Origin: Corynebacterium sp. MSK297
GTDB taxonomy: Bacteria > Actinomycetota > Actinomycetes > Mycobacteriales > Mycobacteriaceae
Length of the DNA stretch: 64,000 bases
NCBI RefSeq assembly: GCF_030232885.1
Contig: NZ_JASPGD010000006.1
Coordinates: forward strand, 78,509-142,508
Direction: 5' to 3'
Positions within the stretch are counted from its first letter, which is position 1. Every line of letters begins with the position of its first letter. This document shows positions 27,217 through 39,142 of the stretch, one piece after another. The translations under genes were made by a program, and so were the position numbers. The notes beneath the pieces are model-generated. The model did not search any database and was not told where the DNA came from. It saw only the letters and a program-made list of their open reading frames with translations.

Positions 27217-29772
27217 GTGACTTCTCTAAACCTGACACGCGACGAGGCTCAACAGCGCTCGCAGCAGATCAAGGTACACAATTACAAGGTCGCTCTGGAT
27301 CTCACCGTCTCCGAGAAATTCTTCACCTCCCACACCGTCGTCGACTTCGAAGTCCGTGAAGGCCAGCAGGCAGATACCTTCCTAGATTTGCGTGCCGACG
27401 AAATCGTGGAGCTTTTTATCGACGGCGCCGAAAAACCGACCGAGTACGACGCCGAGCACGGCATCCCACTGCAGGGGCTGCAACCGGGCCGCCACAGCGT
27501 CGATGTCACCGCACGTATTCCCTATTCGCGCACCGGGCAGGGGCTCCACCGCTTCGTCGACCCTGCTGATGACAGGGTTTACCTGTACTCGCAATGCGAA
27601 ACTGCCGATGCGAAACGCATCCTGGCGTGTTTCGACCAGCCGGATATGAAGGCAACCTACGATTTCTCGATTACCGCCCCGCACGACTGGACGGTGATCA
27701 CCAACGAGACCTCCACGGTTACCGATAATGGCGATTCCCGCGAGTGGAATTCACGGATCGGCTACCAGCTTTCCACCTACCTGATCGCTGTGTGCGCCGG
27801 CCACTACTACCAGGTCAGCGACGAATGGACGGGCACGCTCACCGCGCACCCGGAAACCAGCGAGGAAGAGCGTGAAATTTCGGTGCCGCTGGCACTGTTC
27901 TGCCGCCAATCACTGGCCAAACACCTCGATGCCGAGCGCCTGTTCACCGAAACCAAGCAGGGCTTTGATTTCTATCACCGCAACTTCGGCATTGCCTACC
28001 CATTCGGCAAATACGACCAGGTGCTATGCCCAGAGTTCAACATGGGCGCGATGGAAAACGCCGGTTGCGTCACCCACCGCGACGAGTTCGTCTTCCACAA
28101 CAAGGCCACCCACTACCAGTACGAACGCCGCGCCGATACCTTCTTGCACGAGATGGCGCACATGTGGTTCGGCGACCTGGTGACCATGCAGTGGTGGGAT
28201 GACCTGTGGCTCAATGAGTCCTTTGCCACTTGGGCCTCGGCGATCTCACAGGCCGAAGAAACTCAGTACGACACCGCGTGGGTCACCTTCGCGAATATCG
28301 AGAAATCTTGGGCCTACCAGCAGGATCAGCTGCCGACGACGCACCCGATCTCCACCGACGCCTCGGACATCGAGACCGTCGAGCAGAACTTCGACGGCAT
28401 CACCTACGCCAAGGGCGCTTCGGTGCTGAAACAACTACAAGCTTATGTCGGCCGCGAGGAATTCTTCGCCGGTGTGCGTCGCCACTTCGAGGCACACAAA
28501 TTCGGCAACGCCACCTTCGACGATCTGCTGGGCCACTTGGAGGACGCCTCCGGCCGTGATCTGAGCTGGTGGGCGCAGCAGTGGCTGAAAACCACCGGCG
28601 TCAACACCTTGGCTGCCCGCACCGAGGATGATGGCAAGACCTACACGTCTTTCGCCGTGCACCAAGCCGGTGAGACCCTGCGCACCCACCGCATTGCAGT
28701 GGGCTTGTACCGTTTCGACGAACAGTCACAGAAGGTGGTGCGCACCAAGCGCGTCGAACTGGACATCGACGGTGAGTTCACCAACGTCGACGAACTGGTC
28801 GGCGCACCGGTTGCAGACCTCGTGCTGGTCAACGACGATGATCTGACCTATTGCCTGCCAGAACTCGACGAGCGCTCACTAGCAACTCTGCTGCAGCACA
28901 TCGACAAGATCGCCGATCCGATGGCTCGCACCCTGTGCTGGTCTGCCGCCTGGGAGATGACCCGCGACGGCAGCCTGAAGGCACGGGATTTCGTGCAGCT
29001 GGTCGCACGTGGTGCGCAGGCAGAAACAGAAATGGCGGTGCTGGAACGCATCACCGGCCAGGCTGTCACCGCTCTCACGGCCTATGCGGACCAAGACTGG
29101 GCAAAGGCCGAAGGCGCACAGTTACTCGGTGAGGCGTTCCAAGCGGCCGCCGAAAACGGCAGCGAAGACCGCGCCTTGATCTTCATCAAGACGCTGTCTC
29201 ACCTGCCGTTGGTTGATTCCACCCGCGCATACCTGCACAACATCCTGGATAATGACGAGGACGCCGGGCTGCGCTGGAAGGCACTGACTGCACTGGCTGC
29301 CGATGGCGCCATCGGTGAGGAAGCCGCCGTGCGCGAAAAGATCGGCCAACAGCGCGAGCTGGACAAAACCTCGTCTGGCGCGCAGGCTGCGCTCCAGGTC
29401 GAAGCAGCCATCAACACCGACGAGAATAAGAAGCGCATCTGGGATGAGCTACGCACCGGCGGGTTGGGCAACTTGGAAGCCCGCTTCAAAATGCTGGGGC
29501 TGACCTTCACTGGTTCGGCGGAGCACCTGGAGCAATTCAACGAGGCATACTTCGCCGACGCACAGAAAGTCTGGGCCGAATTTTCCCCAGAAATGGCGCT
29601 GGCCGTATTGACCGGCACCTACCCAACCTGGGACAAGACGGAAGAAGGCTTGCAGCGTGCCGACGACTTCCTGGCTGGAGATATGCCCGCTGGTTTGCGC
29701 CGGTTGGTACTCGAAGGCCGCGATCGCACTGCTCGTGCCCTGCGCAACCAGCGCATCGACCGCGGCGAGTAA
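27217..29772 (+). CDS. pepN: Aminopeptidase N
   Basis: M1-family zinc metallopeptidase removing N-terminal residues in the cytosol. 851 residues: exopeptidase motif GAMENAG (near residue 280), zinc site HEMAHMWFGDLVT with the downstream Glu in WLNESFATW, and the C-terminal ERAP1-like helical domain. GTG start 27217 with gaaagg upstream. Confidence 0.97.
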   Translation: MTSLNLTRDEAQQRSQQIKVHNYKVALDLTVSEKFFTSHTVVDFEVREGQQADTFLDLRADEIVELFIDGAEKPTEYDAEHGIPLQGLQPGRHSVDVTARIPYSRTGQGLHRFVDPADDRVYLYSQCETADAKRILACFDQPDMKATYDFSITAPHDWTVITNETSTVTDNGDSREWNSRIGYQLSTYLIAVCAGHYYQVSDEWTGTLTAHPETSEEEREISVPLALFCRQSLAKHLDAERLFTETKQGFDFYHRNFGIAYPFGKYDQVLCPEFNMGAMENAGCVTHRDEFVFHNKATHYQYERRADTFLHEMAHMWFGDLVTMQWWDDLWLNESFATWASAISQAEETQYDTAWVTFANIEKSWAYQQDQLPTTHPISTDASDIETVEQNFDGITYAKGASVLKQLQAYVGREEFFAGVRRHFEAHKFGNATFDDLLGHLEDASGRDLSWWAQQWLKTTGVNTLAARTEDDGKTYTSFAVHQAGETLRTHRIAVGLYRFDEQSQKVVRTKRVELDIDGEFTNVDELVGAPVADLVLVNDDDLTYCLPELDERSLATLLQHIDKIADPMARTLCWSAAWEMTRDGSLKARDFVQLVARGAQAETEMAVLERITGQAVTALTAYADQDWAKAEGAQLLGEAFQAAAENGSEDRALIFIKTLSHLPLVDSTRAYLHNILDNDEDAGLRWKALTALAADGAIGEEAAVREKIGQQRELDKTSSGAQAALQVEAAINTDENKKRIWDELRTGGLGNLEARFKMLGLTFTGSAEHLEQFNEAYFADAQKVWAEFSPEMALAVLTGTYPTWDKTEEGLQRADDFLAGDMPAGLRRLVLEGRDRTARALRNQRIDRGE

Positions 29773-29815
29773 TTACTGAGTAATTACTCCGCGTAATTGC
29801 TGTGAGCTAGTGGCG

Positions 29816-30547
29816 CTAGCGGTCTGCTAGCTCAATGCGCGGGCGCACCCGCAACTCGGTGAACTGCGTGGTTGGGCCCGCCTCCACGCAGGAACGCACG
29901 GCACGGGCTACCTCCGCCGGTGCAATCATGTGCTCAGCGTTGTAGTCGCCCATCAACCCTTCCAACATCGCGGTATCCGTAGGGCCCGGCGCGACAGTAG
30001 TCACGCGGATATCGCGTTCATCCTTGCGCAGGCAATCCGCTACGGCGTACAGCGCGTGCTTGGTGGCGGCGTAGACGACGTTGTTCGGGTGTCCTCCGTG
30101 ACCGGCTCCGGAGTTGATGTAGATGACATCGCCTTCGGTTTTTCGCAGGGCTGGAAGCAGCTGGCGGGTCAGCTCGGCGGCAGCGAAAACGTTGATGTCG
30201 AAGTGCTTGCGCCAATCGGCCGGTGTGGCATCGTCGACGGATTTCTTTTCTGCAATTGCCGCAGCGTGGACTACAACGTCGACTGTGTCCAGGCCGAGGA
30301 CGTCGGCCAGCTGAGTGCCGGGCTGCGCGTCGTCGGCAAGCAATTCTGCCACCAGATCAGCCTGCACCGGGGTAATGTTGGCGCATTCCGCGAGCGCATC
30401 GAGGCCTTCTTGGTTGCGTCCGAGGGCATAAACGGCGTGGTCACGCGAAAGATCGGCAGCGATCTCACGGCCCATGCCACCGGTTGCTCCGGTAACAACG
30501 GCAACCTTGCGTGCCTGTGCTGGCTGTGTTTGCTCTTCCTGTGTCAT
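29816..30547 (-). CDS. SDR-family oxidoreductase
   Basis: 243 residues, classical short-chain dehydrogenase: cofactor motif VTGATGGMGREIA, NAG-type replaced by VVHAAAIAEK, catalytic Ser and YxxxK in INSGAGHGGHPNNVVYAATK. Substrate unknown; the N-terminal MTQEEQTQPAQ tail is longer than needed. Stands 40 bases downstream of metB on the same strand, possibly cotranscribed. Confidence 0.88.
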   Translation of the reverse strand: MTQEEQTQPAQARKVAVVTGATGGMGREIAADLSRDHAVYALGRNQEGLDALAECANITPVQADLVAELLADDAQPGTQLADVLGLDTVDVVVHAAAIAEKKSVDDATPADWRKHFDINVFAAAELTRQLLPALRKTEGDVIYINSGAGHGGHPNNVVYAATKHALYAVADCLRKDERDIRVTTVAPGPTDTAMLEGLMGDYNAEHMIAPAEVARAVRSCVEAGPTTQFTELRVRPRIELADR

Positions 30548-30587
30548 TTCGACTCCTCAGTTTTTCGGCTAGATTTCTACGCTAGGT

Positions 30588-31832
30588 CTACTTCTCGTCC
30601 AACTTGTCCAACGCGTGCGTGAGATCAGCGATGAGATCGTCGATGTCCTCAATACCGATGGACAGGCGCACCAGATCAGCTGGTGGGGAAAGCTCGGAGC
30701 CTTCAGCGGACACGTGCGTCATGCTGGTGGGGTGTTCTACTAGTGATTCCACACCGCCAAGGGATTCTGCCAACAAGAACAGCGTCGTGTTCAGACAGAA
30801 TTGCTTCGCTGCTTCCTCGCTGTGGAAGCGCACGGACATCATCGCGCCATAGCGCTTCATTTGCTTAGTGGCAGTCTCGTGGCCCGGGTGATCTGCAAGG
30901 CCCGGATAGAGCACGGATTTGATCTCGGGGCGGGACTGGAAAAACTCCGCGATCTTTTCTGCGTTATCGCAGTGCCGGTCCATGCGCACCGAGAGAGTTT
31001 TGATGCCGCGGGTGGTGAGGTAGGCATCGAAAGGCGAGGCAATAGAACCGACTGCCCCCTGGAACCACAACAACTCGGCGTCGACGTCTTTATCAGCGGT
31101 GACCACTGCCCCACCAACGACGTCGGAATGCCCGCCCAAATACTTGGTGGTCGAATGCAGCACGTGATCTGCACCCAAGCTGATCGGGTTTTGCAGGTAT
31201 GGGGAAGCAAAAGTGTTATCCACTACCAGAGAGGCGCCACCTTTAACCTCTGCGATGGCAGAAATATCACTGATGGATAGCGCCGGGTTGGTGGGGGTTT
31301 CCAACCAGATCACGCGGGTGTTTTCGCGGATCGCGCCCGCCAGCTCGTCGACATCGCACGTGTTGACGATAGTATAATCAATCCCCCACGGCTTAAAGAC
31401 AGACTCGATCAGGCGCCAGGTTCCGCCGTAGGCGTCGTTGCCTAAGATCATGTGGTCACCTGGACGCAACAGAATGCGTAGCAAAGTATCGGTGGCCGCC
31501 ATACCCGAGGAAAATACGCGCGCATACGGGGCTTTTTCTAAAGCAGCCAGGGTAGTTTCCAGGCTACGAACAGTCGGGTTCGCCACACGCCCGTATTCGA
31601 AACCGCCGCGCAGGCTGGCTAGACCGTCTTGGGCGTAGGTGGTGGAGGCATAAATCGGAACATTGACAGAGCCGATGTGCGAGTCCGGCTCGTAGCCCGC
31701 ATGAATAGCAGCCGAGCTAAAACCTTTGAGGTAGTCAGCCTTAGCATCCTCGGTGAGTTTATGGTGCGCAGCCGGATATTCCGGTGCGGGAATCCGGTGC
31801 GGGGTCAGGTTGTTTTCTGCAGGTGAGTTCAT
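30588..31832 (-). CDS. metB: Cystathionine gamma-synthase
   Basis: PLP enzyme joining O-acetyl- or O-succinyl-homoserine with cysteine in methionine synthesis. 414 residues from MNSPAENNLTPHR. PLP lysine in LHSTTKYLGGHSDVVGG, phosphate-binding residues in FSSGMAATDTLL, and C-terminus LVRLSIGIEDIDDLIADL. Cystathionine gamma-lyase is the close alternative; the sequence alone does not separate the two fully. The frame extends 21 bases upstream of the chosen ATG. Confidence 0.88.
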   Translation of the reverse strand: MNSPAENNLTPHRIPAPEYPAAHHKLTEDAKADYLKGFSSAAIHAGYEPDSHIGSVNVPIYASTTYAQDGLASLRGGFEYGRVANPTVRSLETTLAALEKAPYARVFSSGMAATDTLLRILLRPGDHMILGNDAYGGTWRLIESVFKPWGIDYTIVNTCDVDELAGAIRENTRVIWLETPTNPALSISDISAIAEVKGGASLVVDNTFASPYLQNPISLGADHVLHSTTKYLGGHSDVVGGAVVTADKDVDAELLWFQGAVGSIASPFDAYLTTRGIKTLSVRMDRHCDNAEKIAEFFQSRPEIKSVLYPGLADHPGHETATKQMKRYGAMMSVRFHSEEAAKQFCLNTTLFLLAESLGGVESLVEHPTSMTHVSAEGSELSPPADLVRLSIGIEDIDDLIADLTHALDKLDEK

Positions 31833-31970
31833 ACCACCCACCATAAACCACATGCGCGAATTATATTGCGAAGATCACCGCCGCTCTCACAGGAAACTTA
31901 CAGTCCAACCCCGTAAGATGGCCGAAGTTGCAGCGGAAATCGATTGCCAAAGCAAAGACTTAAGGATGAG

Positions 31971-33020
31971 ATGAACACGAATATTTTTCACCTCGCTTCA
32001 AATTCTGTTCCTTCAGTACCTTCTGCCGAAGAAACAGTGAACACTGTCAACAATTGGTGGAATAACCCAGAAACCCAAGCCTGGTTGTTCCAGCGCCCGA
32101 TCTACATTGGCTTGATTATCCTCTTCGCGTTGCTGGCGCATTGGATTTTGGTGCGCGCCATCAACAAACTGGCCAACCACAACATGAAAGATGGCCGCAA
32201 GAAGACTGCGGAGCGTCAGGCCGAATCAAAGCACAGCCATGAGGTGCCGGAGCCAGATCCGGAGAAGATGCATCAGATCCGGCTGATGGAAAAATCGCGG
32301 GAGAACCGCCGGAAATCGCGTATCAAGACGCTTTCCGGTGTGGCAAAATCCGCCGTCGCCATTTTTGTCTGGGTCTGGGCAGTCATCGCGATCTTGGACG
32401 TTGTCGGCATTAACGTCGGCCCACTGATTGCTTCCGCAGGTATCGTCGGTGTCGCCCTTGGTTTTGGCGCACAATCGCTGGTCCAGGACTTCCTGTCCGG
32501 TATTTTCATGCTGATCGAAGACCAGTACGGCATCGGCGACGTCGTCGACTTAGGCGACGGCACCATGGGCGAGATCGAAGAAATCTCGCTGCGTATCACT
32601 TCCCTGCGCGATATCGACGGTGCGCTGTGGCACGTGCGCAATGGCGAGATTTTGAAGGTCGCAAACCACTCCAGCGATTGGTCGATCGCGCGTTTCCAGA
32701 TTCCGGTCAGCCACAGCAACGACCAAAACAAGGTCTGGAAGGTACTTACCGAAGCCATGGCCAAGGCTGCTGCCGACGAGCGGTGCGCCAACGAAATCAT
32801 GGAAGCTCCAGAAATTCAGGGTGCTTCGGAGTTCAACCCGGATTACCTCTCCTACCGCGTTTCTGTGATTACCATGCCCGGCGAGCAGTGGCACGTCATG
32901 CGCGTGATGAACGGTTTGATCATGAACGAACTGGCTGAAGCCGGAATCAAGACTCCATACCCATACGGCATCGGTATTGCTGGCCCAGGAGGCGAGCCAC
33001 TTGGACGCTCACAGTCATAG
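31971..33020 (+). CDS. MscS-family mechanosensitive channel
   Basis: 349 residues from MNTNIFHLASN (ATG 31971). Helix 1 is at about residues 45-65, followed by a charged cytoplasmic loop, helix 2 (VAIFVWVWAVIAILDVVGI) and the pore helix (ASAGIVGVALGFGAQSLVQD), which is the MscS signature, then the beta domain (QYGIGDVVDLGDGTMGEIEE). It is shorter than MscCG and lacks its C-terminal extension. Overlaps the haemoglobin gene by 20 bp. Confidence 0.92.
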   Translation: MNTNIFHLASNSVPSVPSAEETVNTVNNWWNNPETQAWLFQRPIYIGLIILFALLAHWILVRAINKLANHNMKDGRKKTAERQAESKHSHEVPEPDPEKMHQIRLMEKSRENRRKSRIKTLSGVAKSAVAIFVWVWAVIAILDVVGINVGPLIASAGIVGVALGFGAQSLVQDFLSGIFMLIEDQYGIGDVVDLGDGTMGEIEEISLRITSLRDIDGALWHVRNGEILKVANHSSDWSIARFQIPVSHSNDQNKVWKVLTEAMAKAAADERCANEIMEAPEIQGASEFNPDYLSYRVSVITMPGEQWHVMRVMNGLIMNELAEAGIKTPYPYGIGIAGPGGEPLGRSQS

Positions 33021-33504
33021 CCAAGACATCCGCTCCGGTGAGCGCCCGGATTCTGTCTTTGCAGCCATCGGCGGAATGGAAACCTTCGAGACGCTCGTCG
33101 ACGGTTTCTACGCCCAGGTTCCTGACGACGACATCCTGGCACCGATGTACCCGGAGCAGGATTTCAACGGTGCCCGCGACCGCCTGCTGTGGTTTCTCGT
33201 TCAGTTTTGGGGTGGCCCGAAACTGTTTAATGAACGCCGCGGCTCGCCCCGGTTGCGAATGCGGCACGCAGAATTTCCGATTGATACCGCTGCAGCGGAG
33301 CGTTGGCTCGAGTTGATGGGCCGTTCGTTGGACAAGATCGATGAGGAAACCATTCCGGAGGAATACCGCGCCGCGATCTGGAATCACATGCAGAAGCTGG
33401 CTTATATGCTGCGGAATATGCCTGATGAACCACTACAGCACGAGCATGCCCGCCAGCAAAAACCTGATCTGGGTATTCTGCGCCGGGATCTTGGTTTGCG
33501 GTAG
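33001..33504 (+). CDS. glbO: Group II truncated haemoglobin (trHbO)
   Basis: Small haem protein binding oxygen and nitric oxide. 167 residues from TTG 33001, which has GGAGG eight bases upstream; the next possible start would cut into the fold. Features: FAAIGGMETFETLVDGFY, the B/E helices with FLVQFWGGPKLFNERRG, and the proximal-His region LRMRHAEFPID. A His-containing N-terminal tail (DAHSHSQD) precedes the fold. Translationally coupled to the channel gene by a 20-bp overlap; ends at a strong hairpin. Confidence 0.92.
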   Translation: MDAHSHSQDIRSGERPDSVFAAIGGMETFETLVDGFYAQVPDDDILAPMYPEQDFNGARDRLLWFLVQFWGGPKLFNERRGSPRLRMRHAEFPIDTAAAERWLELMGRSLDKIDEETIPEEYRAAIWNHMQKLAYMLRNMPDEPLQHEHARQQKPDLGILRRDLGLR

Positions 33505-33589
33505 GCGCTCGGCGCCATCGCATTCTGTGCACGCCGCCAATTTGCCTAATCACTCAACCAACCGGGTAACTAAGACTGCCTTGCTAACA

Positions 33590-33624
33590 AAAGCGCTCCC
33601 GACCTTTCAGGTGGGGAGCGCTTT
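33590..33624. terminator. Bidirectional terminator between glbO and ald
   Basis: Perfect 11-bp arms aaagcgctccc (33590-33600) and gggagcgcttt (33614-33624). It lies between two convergent genes; the outer T and A residues serve both directions. Confidence 0.85.
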
Positions 33625-33686
33625 CGCATAATAATTTGGCAACAACCGAGCCGATCAAAAATTGCCAACCGGCCAGGGTTTTCGCA

Positions 33687-34775
33687 CTAGTCCTGCCAGT
33701 CGAAGGCCTCACGCACTGGCTTGGAAATAAGCTTGCCGTCGCGCGTCGACAAGCCATCCGCCAAACCTGGGAAACGATCCATAGCGTTATCGACACCATC
33801 GGCAGCAACGGCACGGATATAGGGCAACGTTGCCGATGTCAGAGCACGAGTAGAGGTGTTCGCTACCGCACCAGGCATATTAGCCACGCAGTACATCAGT
33901 GCATCACCAACGCGGAACACAGGGTCTTGGTGGCTGGTCTTGCGGGAAGGCTCGAAGCAACCACCCTGATCAATGGCCACATCCACCAACACAGAACCGC
34001 GCTTCATGCGCTTGATCAAATCTTCCGACACCAGCTTCGGTGCCTTGCCACCAGCAACCAAAACGGCACCAATCACCAGGTCAGCTTCCAGCAACTCCTC
34101 TTCGATGGTCACTGGATCAGAAATCTGGGTGCGCACGGTACCGGCATATTGATCGTCGAAACGCGCCAAAGTACCAGCATCAATATCCAGCACGGTAGTT
34201 TCTGCGCGCAGACCATGTGCCATAGCCACCGCTGATGCGCCCACCTGGCCGCCACCGATCACGACGACGCGACCAGCCTTGGTGCCCGGAACACCAGAAG
34301 GCAGCACACCGCGGCCACCGTGGTGGGACAACAGGTGGTGGGAGCCTTCCAACACTGCCAACCGGCCGGCGACCTGTGACATTGGGGTCAACAGCGGTAG
34401 CGCACCGTTTTTATCAGTCACGGTTTCATATGCCAGCGCGGTGGTGCCAGCCTGCACTAGCGCGTCGGTCAGTTCACGCGAAGCAGCCAGGTGCAGGTAG
34501 GTGAACAGCAGCAGGTCCTCGCGCAGGTACTGGTATTCCTCTTGCAAAGGTTCTTTGACCTTCAGCACCATCTCCGCAGCCCACGCATCGGCTGCAGTAT
34601 CGACGATGGTGGCGCCACGGTCGGTGTAGTCGCTATCGACGTAGCTGGAGCCTTCGCCAGCGCCAGATTGAATAAGCACCTCGTGGCCGTCGTCGACAAG
34701 AGCCTGTGCAGCTGCCGGGCTCAATGCCACGCGGCCTTCACTGTTCATGATTTCTGCGGGAACGCCAATCTTCAT
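33687..34775 (-). CDS. ald: Alanine dehydrogenase
   Basis: NAD-dependent oxidative deamination of L-alanine to pyruvate. 362 residues from MKIGVPAEIMNSEGRVALSP (ATG 34775; the frame is open 15 bases further). NAD motif VVVIGGGQVGASAVAMAHGL, substrate region LLTPMSQVAGRLAV, and DVAIDQGGCFEPSRKTSHQD. Transcribed away from thiC; the 240 bases upstream are shared with the riboswitch region. Confidence 0.96.
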   Translation of the reverse strand: MKIGVPAEIMNSEGRVALSPAAAQALVDDGHEVLIQSGAGEGSSYVDSDYTDRGATIVDTAADAWAAEMVLKVKEPLQEEYQYLREDLLLFTYLHLAASRELTDALVQAGTTALAYETVTDKNGALPLLTPMSQVAGRLAVLEGSHHLLSHHGGRGVLPSGVPGTKAGRVVVIGGGQVGASAVAMAHGLRAETTVLDIDAGTLARFDDQYAGTVRTQISDPVTIEEELLEADLVIGAVLVAGGKAPKLVSEDLIKRMKRGSVLVDVAIDQGGCFEPSRKTSHQDPVFRVGDALMYCVANMPGAVANTSTRALTSATLPYIRAVAADGVDNAMDRFPGLADGLSTRDGKLISKPVREAFDWQD

Positions 34776-35028
34776 GGGATTGATCCTCATTTCTGGTTGC
34801 TTCGTGCATGTTCGTGCATCGGGCAGGAAAGCGACATTTCGACAGGGTTGGCGTCGAGATCTCTTTGCCTGCCACCAGGGTACGTGTTGTAAGCTAGCAG
34901 CAACGGTTTTGCGAAATGCACCACAGCTTCCGAAAAATTCGATAAGGCTATTGAGCCTATTGAATTTTCAGGATTCATAGCGGCCACCCCAGCCCAGCAT
35001 TGCGCGACCGTCGACAAGTTTATGCACC

Positions 35029-37036
<2,008 letters not shown>

Positions 37037-37203
37037 ATTTGCGCTAACCATGCGCTAAAGGATGGGACCGCCAATCGGTGCAATAGTCTCTGAACTGGGC
37101 ACCTAAAATGAGCATCTGAGCTGGGAAAACCTCTGAGAAAGCTCCTGCATTCTAACTCCCTTCCGGGTAAACTGTAATGCACGAGCAACTCGGAGGTTTT
37201 CTT

Positions 37204-37416
37204 ATGTCTGTACCTTTGCGGCGTTCTGCGCCGGGAGCTAAAGCAAGCACTGCACCAATAACCCCAGCTGAGAGACTGTCAGATGGCGCACTCGGCGCAG
37301 CGGGCCATTCTCTAGATAATCCACACTTACGCGAGCTCCGCAGACTCGTCGCCGTCGGGAAATTGACCGGCGATGATGCTATTCGTCACGGCCTCGATCA
37401 CCTCAAGAATCGTTAA
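37204..37416 (+). CDS. VbhA-like antitoxin of a Fic toxin
   Basis: 70 residues from MSVPLRRSAPGAKAS; ATG 37204 has a clear GGAGG (actcggaggttttctt). The C-terminal half LRRLVAVGKLTGDDAIRHGL matches the VbhA layout ('GxISxDEAI'). Class I Fic antitoxins inhibit with a [S/T]xxxE[G/N] helix; here the nearest stretch is SDGALGAAGHSLD, with no Glu in the expected place. The stop overlaps the Fic start (TAATG), the usual antitoxin-toxin coupling. Confidence 0.75.
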   Translation: MSVPLRRSAPGAKASTAPITPAERLSDGALGAAGHSLDNPHLRELRRLVAVGKLTGDDAIRHGLDHLKNR

Positions 37417-38156
37417 TGCACAACGTCGGGTGGGGATATAACAGCTGGGAAGATTATTACATTCCCGGCACAAAGGTATTACGCAATAAATTCCGCAGCA
37501 CAGACAAGCCTTACGGCGAAGATGATCCAGATCGTCTGCGCGAGATGGAAGAGTTTGTCACCGCAGTGCGCATGGCAGAGTTACACGATACTCCAATTAC
37601 AGGTAATTTCGACTACGCGCATATGAAGGCAATTCACGGCTACATCTTCCAGGATGTGTATGACTGGGCCGGGGTACCTCGCGTCGGCCCACACGGGTGG
37701 ATGACTAAAGAAGGCCCTAATGTTTTACACCCAGATGACCCCGATAATCCCACGATGGCTTTTAGCTATTATCCGGGCACGGAAATCATGCACGAGGATG
37801 CCCGCAAGCAATACCGCAGGCTAGCCGAAAAGAATTATTTGCGCGGCCTGGAAAAGCAAGAATTCGTGCAAGAATTAGCTGAAATCTGGGGTGAACTGAA
37901 CGTCATACATGTTTTTCGCGAAGGCAATACCCGAACGCAGTTCATTTTCTTCGAGCAACTGTGCCGTAAAGCCGGCTACCAGATCGATTCCGAGCGCTTT
38001 GCTGTCCGCGACGAGGCAACCATGCAGCGTGCAGCCGCCGCCGGTAAACCATATTTCCACGAAGTCTTCGTACGCGCCCGATTTTATAGCCAAGCTACCG
38101 GCAGCAATAAACGCCTAGCCGAAGTTCTCGACCAGGCGATATCACCCTTGCACTAG
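37416..38156 (+). CDS. Fic-domain protein (AMPylase-type toxin)
   Basis: 246 residues. Fic proteins transfer AMP (or another nucleotide moiety) to a target. The fold start FDYAHMKAIHGYIFQDVYDW (about 66-84) and the core motif HVFREGNTRTQF (165-176) are seen. Against HxFx(D/E)GNGRxxR the catalytic His165, the acidic residue 169, GN and Arg173 are kept, but Gly172 is Thr and the last Arg is Phe176. It may still be active because the catalytic His and the anion-hole residues are present. Paired with the antitoxin upstream by a TAATG overlap. Confidence 0.9.
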   Translation: MHNVGWGYNSWEDYYIPGTKVLRNKFRSTDKPYGEDDPDRLREMEEFVTAVRMAELHDTPITGNFDYAHMKAIHGYIFQDVYDWAGVPRVGPHGWMTKEGPNVLHPDDPDNPTMAFSYYPGTEIMHEDARKQYRRLAEKNYLRGLEKQEFVQELAEIWGELNVIHVFREGNTRTQFIFFEQLCRKAGYQIDSERFAVRDEATMQRAAAAGKPYFHEVFVRARFYSQATGSNKRLAEVLDQAISPLH

Positions 38157-38180
38157 CATCGTTGTACTGGCACTGCCCTA

Positions 38181-39113
38181 CTACTTCTTCGGCTTACGCG
38201 CAATACCCAAACCGACAACCAGTGCTACCAATACCGCGCCGCCACCAAGCAGCCACCAGGTGGTATTGCTGGAATCATCTGCAGATTCCCCAGCAGCAGA
38301 GGTATCAGTGCTGGTCGTCGAATCACCATTGCCCTGCGAAACATTTGCTTCATCAGAGCTGACGGATTCAGACTGCTCCGTCATCGTCTTGATCATCCAG
38401 TCATAGCTTTCCGCAGCTGGGGCCACGACAGACTCTGGGGAAGTCGTCGACTCCGGATCATCCGGGTTGAACGCTGCCGAAAGCACACCATACAGCTTGC
38501 CGTCCATGAATACTGGTCCGCCCGAATCGCCCTGCTGGAATTCCGCATCATTATCCAGACGTGCAATCGCAGCCTGATCACCGCCGAACAAAGCGAAGTT
38601 ATTCAGCTCCGTAATCTTGCCGTCTGCCTTGGGCAGCTTCTCAGTCTTACCGGTGCCTTCCGATGACCAACCATAAGATTCAATTGCACCCTCAGCCGGA
38701 GTTTCTTGCATGATCTCCGGGTATTCTTTCAAGCCAATTGGCTCCGCGGTACGGATCAAACCAATATCACCAGCTGGAGCTTTGTACCAGTCCGCGACCT
38801 TCACCCGCTTTTGGTCATCGCCTTGGCCAATGCGAACGCTACCACCCGGGGTTTCGGAGTTTTCCAGGCAGTGCCGTGCGGTGACAACCCAGTAGTCTGC
38901 CACCGCGGTACCGGTGCAGTTTCCGTCCTCGTCGCCGTCGTCGCCGATTTGTTCAGACACCACCGCGTTAGCGTGCACGGAGTCTTCAGCGAACTGGTCG
39001 CTGATCATCGCCTGCGCAGGTACGGCTGTAGCCAGCATCCCGCCAAGTGCCAAGGTTGGTGCGGCAATGGCCAGCAAACGGGAGGTCTTCGAGTTTTTCG
39101 CGGTCTGAGACAT
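38181..39113 (-). CDS. Secreted trypsin-like serine protease with C-terminal membrane anchor
   Basis: 310 residues. Signal peptide (LLAIAAPTLALGGMLATAVP, cleavage likely after AQA near 35). S1-family triad: His in VVTARHCLEN, Asp in GDIGLIRT, Ser in QQGDSGGPVF. A Ser/Thr-rich linker follows (about 240-280), then one membrane helix and the stop-transfer KPKK, so the protease is probably held on the outer face of the cytoplasmic membrane. No LPXTG motif. Confidence 0.92.
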   Translation of the reverse strand: MSQTAKNSKTSRLLAIAAPTLALGGMLATAVPAQAMISDQFAEDSVHANAVVSEQIGDDGDEDGNCTGTAVADYWVVTARHCLENSETPGGSVRIGQGDDQKRVKVADWYKAPAGDIGLIRTAEPIGLKEYPEIMQETPAEGAIESYGWSSEGTGKTEKLPKADGKITELNNFALFGGDQAAIARLDNDAEFQQGDSGGPVFMDGKLYGVLSAAFNPDDPESTTSPESVVAPAAESYDWMIKTMTEQSESVSSDEANVSQGNGDSTTSTDTSAAGESADDSSNTTWWLLGGGAVLVALVVGLGIARKPKK

Positions 39114-39142
39114 GATGATTTTCTTTCTATTCAGAATAGGTA

